The notes beneath the pieces were generated by a model. The model did no database searches. It was not told the origin of the DNA and saw nothing but the letters and a program-made list of their open reading frames with translations. 64,000 nt of DNA, from the NCBI GenBank assembly GCA_018304105.1, contig JAGVWX010000007.1, positions 1 to 64,000 on the forward strand. Direction: 5' to 3'. Below, in pieces: positions 56,824 through 64,000 of this stretch. This stretch comes from Candidatus Pacearchaeota archaeon. GTDB lineage: Archaea; Nanobdellota; Nanobdellia; Pacearchaeales; GW2011-AR1. Both the position numbers and the translations under genes were made by a program. The stretch's first letter is position 1, and every line of letters starts with the position of its first letter.

Positions 56824-57205
56824 CCTAGGGTGTGTGTTGTGGTAACTGAATTAGTAGTTACAAAAGTAGAAGACTCAGTTAGCGAATTAGGTAGTTTTCA
56901 GAGTCTTACTAGTGATAATTTTAAACGGTTAATGCAGCGCAATTGGACACCAATTTTTGCGGCTGGTGTCTTAATTGTTGGTCTCGCTGCGCTCGTCATG
57001 CGCTGCATTTTTTCTATCAAATTTTTTAAACAGGAGTCGTCCACACACACCCTAGGAACCACAACACACACCCTAGTTGGACGACTCTCTGTTTCTTCTT
57101 TATCATATTTTTTGGACGGGCTGCCTAGCCACAACACATACCTTGGGAAAACACACACCCTAGAATTAGGCAGCCCTGTTTTCCTTTTCTTTCAGGAGGT
57201 GAATT
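56824..57205 (+). promoter_or_regulatory. Structured leader of the giant surface protein gene with CACACACCCTAG repeats
   Basis: CCTAGGGTGTGTGTTGTGGT (56824-56843), reverse complement at 57058-57076; two perfect 10-bp stems; RBS AGGAGG before 57206. Confidence 0.6.
56931..57009 (+). repeat. Three-way-junction element: outer stem AATGCAGCGCA/TGCGCTGCATT with GGACACCA/TGGTGTCT hairpin
   Basis: 11-bp perfect outer inverted repeat; inner stem 56945-56952 with 56964-56971. Confidence 0.88.
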
Positions 57206-60200
57206 ATGCATTTTGATTTAGATAATTTGGAAAAAAAGAGGAAGGAACTGCAAGAGAAAATTGGGCAGTTTGAGGCGCAGAAGAAATTTGTTAGGTCTGC
57301 GATTGAGAAGCTGACTGCGAGATACAATATCGGGGAGATAAAGTTTGATGAGTACAAAGAAGAGTATAAGAGAATTTTCAAGGACAAGACACCGGAACAG
57401 TGGACTAACTACTACAATATCCAAATCAAGTCTTGCAACGCGCAGCTGGATTGGTATGATTCTGAAATCAGAAAAGCGAGAAGTCGATTTGGGAAGAAAG
57501 CGCTAGCTGAAAGAGAGAAAGAAGAAAGGCAGAAAGCGATTCAAGAAAGGATACAAACGGCGGAGGGATACAAGAAGAGCGTTATTGGGAACGTTCAGGA
57601 ACTTGTAAAGAAGTACAACGCGAGAGAGCTGACTTATGAGCAGTATCAAAGCGAAACGAAGAAACTTTACCAGGGAAATGAGCCGCAGAAACTTGTTGAT
57701 TATTATGACGATTATATAAAGAAAGCAAAGAGCTTGAGCAGTTACGAGCCGAGAAAGAGCAAAGTAAAGACTAAATTAATTATGGTGCTGCCTCTGCTTT
57801 TGATTTTTGGATTGGCAATCTTCTTTTTGTTTGGTTTTGTTTTGAGACCGCAGTTTACCGGACTGACTGTTGAGATGGTTGATGAAGTTCATACGACAAC
57901 TTACAATGCTGTCTTGAATGAAAGCACGATTTATGATTTTGATTTGTCTGATGAAGGAAGTTTGAATTGGATTAAGTTTAATGGGGCGATAAGCAAGAAA
58001 GGAACAGTGAAAGTTTATTTGGATGATATTTTAATTTTGGATTCGGCAGATTTGGAAAGCGACGAACAATTTTCTGTTACTGGAAGTTTGATTAGTGGTT
58101 TTGCGAGTGAAGGAAGCGATGCGGCCGATAGCGGAACCGACCCTAGTTCTGAAGGTGCTGATTCTGGAAGTTCAGATGGCGGGAGTTCAACTGAGCAAGC
58201 GAGTGAAAGTTCAGGCACAGAAAGTTCGGGAGAAGAATCTGCTGGTAGTTCAGGAGAAGAACCAACTGGAGGGCCTAGTGCGGAGGAAGGCAGTCAAACT
58301 GGAGAAATCTCTGGAGGAACCGAGACAATGCAGACCGGTTCTGAAACTGGAAGCAACGAAAGCAACGAAAGTCCAAATGAAGAGACGAATGAAACTGAGC
58401 AAGAACCTGCGGGAAAGAATAATGAGACAGAAACTGCTGGAAATGAAACTGTTGTAGAAGAGCCTGGAGAAGAAACAGAGATTGTTGAAAAGATAAAGCT
58501 TGAAAATTATTGCAAGGAATCGTGTGACTTGAAAGAGCTCGGATTGAACAAGAGTTCTTACAAATTGAGGATTGAAATTGAAAACGCGGAGTTTGAACTG
58601 GGCGAGTTGAATTACGAAATTAGTGTTGAGAAGGAAGCCGGCGTGGAAGAGAATGCCACGATAACCGAGCCGCCGGTTATGACAAAAGAAATTCCGAATA
58701 TTGTTGTTGGGAAGAACGGATATTATGAACTGGATGTTAATGAATATTTCACCGGAGCGAGCGAATATTATTTGAAACAAACAGATAACCTTTCGACGAG
58801 TGTTTCAGGCAGCGTGATTAGAATTCAGCCAAGCGAGAATTTTATAGGAATAAGGGAAAGCAGAATTGTTGTTGTTAATGAATTTGGAAGTTCCGGAAGC
58901 AATTTGTTTAACATTACGGTTTCTGAAAATGAAAGTGCTGTTGAAGAGCTGTTAAATATTACAGGCAATGCGACGTTTAATCTTACAACGAGACAGTATA
59001 AAGCGATAATCAATCGGCCTGTTAAATGGGTGAAGAAGATTGAACTTGGGAATTTGGAAGACGCGGGCAATCTGATTTTGGAAATTCCTAAGGAGTCTAC
59101 GAATATTTCTATTAAGACTGGAGAGGAAGCAGAAGCGGCTTTGCAGGAAGCAGAAGATTATGAAGAAGCTGTTAACGATGCTGAACGGGAAGAAATTGTT
59201 GGAGGAGGAATTACTGGAAATGTTGTTAGCGACTTGCGAGGAAGAAAGGGAATTGTCACAAGAATTATAGAATGGTTTAAAGGATTTGGAATAACTGGAA
59301 ACGTAATCAGCGAAGATGAGCTGGGCGGGAGAATAACTGAAAGCAGCAACAGCAAGATTATTGACGTTAAGAAAATAGCCGAGCAGACTAACGAGAATGA
59401 AATCGCTGTCGAGTATTATACGCAGGCGCCTGGCGCGATTGAGGAAGATATAACACGAGGAAAGAGGATTACAGTTTCAGCTCCGGATGAACTTGGCTAC
59501 ACAGATATTCTGGCTTATACGGCTTTGGACAATTCTCTGCAGATGGAAAATTCTAATTCCTTGAAAGTTTACTGGCATGCATCTTACGAAGACGCAGTTG
59601 CTTACGGGTATATCAATGAAACTAAGGAAAAGAAAGTTAAGAAAAATACTGAAGAAGGCACGGAAGAAAATATTGCGGAAGAAGATGCTGAAGAAAATGT
59701 TTCTGAAAACGCCGATATTGGAATTGCAAATGGAAGCTCTTTCCTTACGGGATTTGCTGTTTCGGGAAATGATAAAAAATCCGGCGGGGATAATTCTAGA
59801 GATGTTCCTGTTAAAGGAACACAGGATTATTATCTTATTCCAATGGGCAGGGAAGTTTATGACATTGACGGCGACGGAAGAGTTGATTATGTTGAATGGG
59901 TTGTGCCGCACTTAAGCAATCAGACATTTGAGATAATAATAACTGATGCAGAACATCTTGATGAAAATAAGAACTTTGTAGAAAATATTTTTGACTATGT
60001 TAATGAGATAGACGGAATAAATTATAATATTCCTGAAAATCATTACGCAAGAGCATATTTTGAAAGAGAGCTAACCAGTGATAACGTTATTGATATTGTT
60101 GTAAACAGCTCTAATTCAACCACGATTGAAGTTTATGAAAAAGATTCTAATGTTTTAGTTGGTAAAATGGAAAACGTTACTCAAGGATTTTATTACACTT

Positions 60201-63200
60201 CTTTGAATTTTTCCGGCTCGCAATCAGTGTTTGACTTAAAGTCAGTTGGGGGTGATGTAAACTATGATTATATTCATGATGCAGCGAAAACTCTAGCTTC
60301 TGTTGCAATGTCAACTTCGCCATCGGGGAACATGAGCATTTTTGTTGGGGGCAATTTCACAATGACTTGCACTCCAGCTTGTACAGGGTCTGGGTCGACT
60401 CCGACTGTTACAAACAATTATGTATATTCAACAACAGCATGGTGTGCGGGCAGCAATATAAACATAAATTCAAGCGGGGTGCTGACAAATCTTTCTGTTA
60501 ATCCTGGTTCAGGCGCAAGCTGTGGGGCAACAACCGCAACAATTTATGCAAATTCAGCAGGGACAGTTTATGTAAGATGTAATTCAACAGAAGGTACACG
60601 TGTTGCTGTAAGCCCGCAATGTTATAACATTACTGTTAGCGCAGATACGGCTGCTCCTAACGTGAATATAACTTATCCTTTGAATATAACTTATAATATA
60701 AATGTTAGCGCATTAAATTACACCGTAAGCGATACTGACGCATTAAGCGCATGCTGGTATAGTTTGAATGGCGGGGCGGCGAACACGACGATAACCTGTG
60801 GAGATAATGTTACAGGATTGACTTCTACAGAAGGAAGCAATACTTGGAAAGTTTGGGCAAACGACAGCGCGAATAATGTTAATGTAAGTTCTGTAACTTT
60901 TTTGAAAGACACAGCTTATCCGATATTCTCTGCTTATTACGACAACAACGCAACTTTGACTGGAAGCGGAACAGGATTGTTCAATGTTACTCTTACGAAT
61001 ACAAACGGAACTGTTTTCTTGGAGATTAACAATACGAACTACACTGCTCTAAATGTTACTTCAAATGTTTATAATGTTTCTGTTTCATTGACGAACGGAA
61101 CGTATTCATATTATTGGGGAAGCTGGGGAAATGGAACTTCTTATCTTTACAATACCTCTGGAATGAGAAGTTATACTGTAAATGCAAGCAGCGCCACTGG
61201 AACAAATGTCTGGATATCTGCATCTGCTCAATTATTTACTAATGCGACTGCTTGGTCTCTTGGGCGCGTGCCAGTCGCCGGTGACGATGTAATATTCAAT
61301 GGAACTGGAATAGGGAGCGTAAATATCACAAACAACACAATGCCGCAGGATTTGAATTCATTCACTGTCGAAAATAATTATCCCGGAAAGATTTATTTTG
61401 CGCCTTTATTTGCCGTAGGAACTTGGGGTTCGAATGCGGGAACGCTGTTGTGGAATGTTACAAATAATATTAACATTTCAAACGGAACAATGTATGTTTA
61501 TGGCGATGGATATAATATCACTGAAACTTGGATGAATAATCCCGGTATGCATAATATAACTGATGATGGACATGGACAAGAGTGGCGTTCAGTGAACGGG
61601 AATATTACAATCGAAGCGAATGGGAAAATTGAAGGGGTTGGTTTGGGATTTGGACCTTGGATAGGACCGGGAGCACAATCTGGAAAATCAGGTACATACG
61701 GGGGCAGGGGAAATTTAAATACTGCAGACCCCTATGGGAATGCTACTGCCCCAACAAGTTTAGGAAGCGGTGGAGATTGCGTTGGTGCTGCGGCAATAAA
61801 ATTGGATTCACAAAATATTGAATTAAATGGGCAAGTAAATATGAGCGGCGCTTCATGTAGCGCAGATTCAGCTTCTGGCGGAAGTATTTGGATAAAAAGT
61901 AATTCCATAGTAGGTAACGGAGTTCTGCGAGCAGATAGCGGTTCAAGCGGTATAAGGGGTGGTGGTGGTGGAAGAATAAGATTGGAATATGGAAATTCAA
62001 TGAATTACACGGGCACAACTTCTATGATGGGGGCGAGAGTTGGAACTACTTCAGGAAGAGAGGGGACTTTAACATTTACTAATAACACTTGGCCTTCTAA
62101 TTGGGATTTAAAAGGAAATATAGGGTTGCTTGGAGGGAATTATGGCGACGGAAGCGTTGTAAACATTTTGGGAGATTTCAATACAAATAATTTTAATGTG
62201 ACAATCTATGGAGACTGCTTTTACAATAAGACAAATCCAATAACGTGCCATAATACAACATCAGATGGAAAAGGAATTTGGCTTAATGCAAGTGGAAATA
62301 TCACAATATCATCTTCTTCAATGTTAGATGGGATTGGATTAGGTTTCCCAGCTTCTACTGGACCTGGAACTAGCACGGGGGGTTCTTACGGAGGCAAGGC
62401 GGTTACTGGTGGTTCAACTTATGGAAATGAAACAATGCCGGTAAGCCTAGGAAGTGGGGGGGGAACTTCTGGAGGTTCTGCAGTGACAATAGAAGCACTC
62501 GGTTTTGTAAGAATGGATGGAAAAATTAATGTTTCGGGCACAGATAATGGTGGAGCCTACAATGGTGCTGGCGGTTCAATCTGGATAAAAGCCAGTAATA
62601 TTACTGGAACTGGAGTTTTGATTGCAGTTGGCGGCGGAATATATGGCGGAGGAGGAGGAGGAAGAATTGCACTTACTTCAACAAACATTATAGATTATGG
62701 TGGAATAATACTTAATACCGGTGGAATCTCAACTTCGAATAAAGATGGTTCAGGCGGCACGGTCTACATAAATGCAAGCACATCAATAATAATCTCTGGA
62801 AATATTTCTGTTGTGGGAAGAAATGGAACTTCTGGAAGTGGGCAGACAATTAATGTTACTGCTCCTCTTTTGACTTTGTCAGGAATATATAATGCATCTA
62901 GGATAAATCAAAGTGTTGCAGGAACAAGCGAAGGCAGAATAACTTTGAATTATACAGACTGTTCTTCAAACTTCACGAACGCTGTTTTTAATCCCGATGT
63001 AATTTGGTTGAATACAACTGCTTGTGGAGGGGGTACGACATATTCACTTTATCTTCCTTCCTATATAACATCTAACTTCCAAGTTAATGGTTCTGTTAAT
63101 GTATCGCTTGTAAACGGCTCCTCGTATACTGACGACCAGTTTGTTAATTTCACTAACGCAACTTACGGAAAAAGACTGCAGATTTATGGACAATTTTCTT

Positions 63201-64000
63201 CGGGAAATGTAGACTTAACGAATATGACTCTTAATATGACTGATACAAAAACGGTTGTGGATTTATCTACGGTTTCCGGAATTGCAACGAACCATACGAT
63301 ATTTATTCCAAACAACCGCAATGCAGGAGTTGATATATGCCCGTCAGCCAAAACTCTCTCGGATTTAAACGTCAGCTGTCCGAATAAACTAAGCTTTAGT
63401 TATGCGGAACTTTCTGCTGGAACATGGAAGAGTGGGATTTTGGCGAGCGTGGAAGGAACATTGTATAAGATTGAGAATCTAACCGGTTCTGGCGGAGGAG
63501 AAGACTTTACGCCACCGAATATAAATTTCACAAATCCGACGCTGAGCAACGGAACAGCGCAGACGGCAAATTCAATTTATGTTAATGTTTCTTCATCTGA
63601 CGCAAGCGACCATTACACATTTGCTGATTTTGACAGAAATGTCTTGCTGTGGATGAGAATGGATGATACGAATAGTTCTGGAGATCCAACAGATATTTCT
63701 TCATGGAGCAATAACGGAAGCAAAGTTGGAGGAGCAGTAATTAATTCTACTTCCGGGAAATTTGGAAATGGGACTTATTTTGATGGAAGCAACGATTTAA
63801 TTAATGTTTCCAATAGCGCATCGCTGGCTTTCAATGCCGCAGGAAATTATACATGGTCTATGTGGGTGTATCCGACGACAGTGGACGCTTCACATGGCGG
63901 AATTCTTCAAAAATGTGTTGCAACCGGCAGTGGCCAGAAAGGATATAGTATTTATTTAGAAAATCAGGGAGGAGTTAAGCTCTTTTTTGGGGATTGTGGT
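57206..64000 (+). CDS. Giant surface protein (partial, at least 2265 aa; cytoplasmic coiled-coil repeats, TM, Asn/Ser/Gly-rich ectodomain, LamG-like domain near window end)
   Basis: Own translation from ATG 57206 (MHFDLDNLEKKRKELQEKIGQFEAQKK...) stays open to the window end; RBS AGGAGGTGAATTATG. Confidence 0.85.
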   Translation, partial: MHFDLDNLEKKRKELQEKIGQFEAQKKFVRSAIEKLTARYNIGEIKFDEYKEEYKRIFKDKTPEQWTNYYNIQIKSCNAQLDWYDSEIRKARSRFGKKALAEREKEERQKAIQERIQTAEGYKKSVIGNVQELVKKYNARELTYEQYQSETKKLYQGNEPQKLVDYYDDYIKKAKSLSSYEPRKSKVKTKLIMVLPLLLIFGLAIFFLFGFVLRPQFTGLTVEMVDEVHTTTYNAVLNESTIYDFDLSDEGSLNWIKFNGAISKKGTVKVYLDDILILDSADLESDEQFSVTGSLISGFASEGSDAADSGTDPSSEGADSGSSDGGSSTEQASESSGTESSGEESAGSSGEEPTGGPSAEEGSQTGEISGGTETMQTGSETGSNESNESPNEETNETEQEPAGKNNETETAGNETVVEEPGEETEIVEKIKLENYCKESCDLKELGLNKSSYKLRIEIENAEFELGELNYEISVEKEAGVEENATITEPPVMTKEIPNIVVGKNGYYELDVNEYFTGASEYYLKQTDNLSTSVSGSVIRIQPSENFIGIRESRIVVVNEFGSSGSNLFNITVSENESAVEELLNITGNATFNLTTRQYKAIINRPVKWVKKIELGNLEDAGNLILEIPKESTNISIKTGEEAEAALQEAEDYEEAVNDAEREEIVGGGITGNVVSDLRGRKGIVTRIIEWFKGFGITGNVISEDELGGRITESSNSKIIDVKKIAEQTNENEIAVEYYTQAPGAIEEDITRGKRITVSAPDELGYTDILAYTALDNSLQMENSNSLKVYWHASYEDAVAYGYINETKEKKVKKNTEEGTEENIAEEDAEENVSENADIGIANGSSFLTGFAVSGNDKKSGGDNSRDVPVKGTQDYYLIPMGREVYDIDGDGRVDYVEWVVPHLSNQTFEIIITDAEHLDENKNFVENIFDYVNEIDGINYNIPENHYARAYFERELTSDNVIDIVVNSSNSTTIEVYEKDSNVLVGKMENVTQGFYYTSLNFSGSQSVFDLKSVGGDVNYDYIHDAAKTLASVAMSTSPSGNMSIFVGGNFTMTCTPACTGSGSTPTVTNNYVYSTTAWCAGSNININSSGVLTNLSVNPGSGASCGATTATIYANSAGTVYVRCNSTEGTRVAVSPQCYNITVSADTAAPNVNITYPLNITYNINVSALNYTVSDTDALSACWYSLNGGAANTTITCGDNVTGLTSTEGSNTWKVWANDSANNVNVSSVTFLKDTAYPIFSAYYDNNATLTGSGTGLFNVTLTNTNGTVFLEINNTNYTALNVTSNVYNVSVSLTNGTYSYYWGSWGNGTSYLYNTSGMRSYTVNASSATGTNVWISASAQLFTNATAWSLGRVPVAGDDVIFNGTGIGSVNITNNTMPQDLNSFTVENNYPGKIYFAPLFAVGTWGSNAGTLLWNVTNNINISNGTMYVYGDGYNITETWMNNPGMHNITDDGHGQEWRSVNGNITIEANGKIEGVGLGFGPWIGPGAQSGKSGTYGGRGNLNTADPYGNATAPTSLGSGGDCVGAAAIKLDSQNIELNGQVNMSGASCSADSASGGSIWIKSNSIVGNGVLRADSGSSGIRGGGGGRIRLEYGNSMNYTGTTSMMGARVGTTSGREGTLTFTNNTWPSNWDLKGNIGLLGGNYGDGSVVNILGDFNTNNFNVTIYGDCFYNKTNPITCHNTTSDGKGIWLNASGNITISSSSMLDGIGLGFPASTGPGTSTGGSYGGKAVTGGSTYGNETMPVSLGSGGGTSGGSAVTIEALGFVRMDGKINVSGTDNGGAYNGAGGSIWIKASNITGTGVLIAVGGGIYGGGGGGRIALTSTNIIDYGGIILNTGGISTSNKDGSGGTVYINASTSIIISGNISVVGRNGTSGSGQTINVTAPLLTLSGIYNASRINQSVAGTSEGRITLNYTDCSSNFTNAVFNPDVIWLNTTACGGGTTYSLYLPSYITSNFQVNGSVNVSLVNGSSYTDDQFVNFTNATYGKRLQIYGQFSSGNVDLTNMTLNMTDTKTVVDLSTVSGIATNHTIFIPNNRNAGVDICPSAKTLSDLNVSCPNKLSFSYAELSAGTWKSGILASVEGTLYKIENLTGSGGGEDFTPPNINFTNPTLSNGTAQTANSIYVNVSSSDASDHYTFADFDRNVLLWMRMDDTNSSGDPTDISSWSNNGSKVGGAVINSTSGKFGNGTYFDGSNDLINVSNSASLAFNAAGNYTWSMWVYPTTVDASHGGILQKCVATGSGQKGYSIYLENQGGVKLFFGDCG

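Noticed and set aside
57034-57176. CACACACCCTAG repeats considered as a CRISPR-like array
   Set aside because: Only four imperfect copies, irregular spacing, embedded in two different hairpin stems, no cas genes in the window.
56830-57216. 128-aa ORF in the track
   Set aside because: Overlaps the structured leader and three-way-junction element; low-complexity and hairpin-derived peptide with no recognisable domain; true gene starts at 57206 in another frame.
1-64000. rRNA genes, CRISPR arrays, prophage or integrase genes
   Set aside because: None recognised by reading the sequence and ORF translations.

Overview
Window from an archaeal chromosome. The gene content (aRF1, RpoL/Rpb11, TFE-alpha, RadB, Sec61beta, NAC, class III signal-peptide pilins, ATP-dependent DNA ligase, reduced enzymes) fits a DPANN lineage such as Pacearchaeota or Woesearchaeota; the lineage is inferred. 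Features supported include about 60 CDSs, tRNA-Cys(GCA), tRNA-Arg(TCT), a large type IV pilus/Tad-like locus (about 27.2-41.7 kb), a glycosyltransferase cluster, two toxin-antitoxin-like pairs, three damaged genes or unusual reading frames, and a giant surface protein gene (57206 to beyond 64000) that is missing from the ORF track because it has no stop in the window. Main findings: (1) a dispersed family of at least 14 intergenic hairpins, [CA]AATWGGACNNNN-loop-N'N'N'N'GTCTTRATT, whose stems covary between copies and all lie on the + strand, some inside three-way-junction outer stems; (2) a related family of roughly 125-360 bp elements with GCTTTGTTGAAAA...TTTTTCAACAAAGC ends, one inserted in frame with a 9-bp direct repeat into the signal peptide of a pilin gene; (3) a 431-aa LAGLIDADG intein placed immediately after the catalytic GGQ of release factor aRF1; (4) an unusual repeat/hairpin leader upstream of the giant surface protein. 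Database novelty could not be tested.
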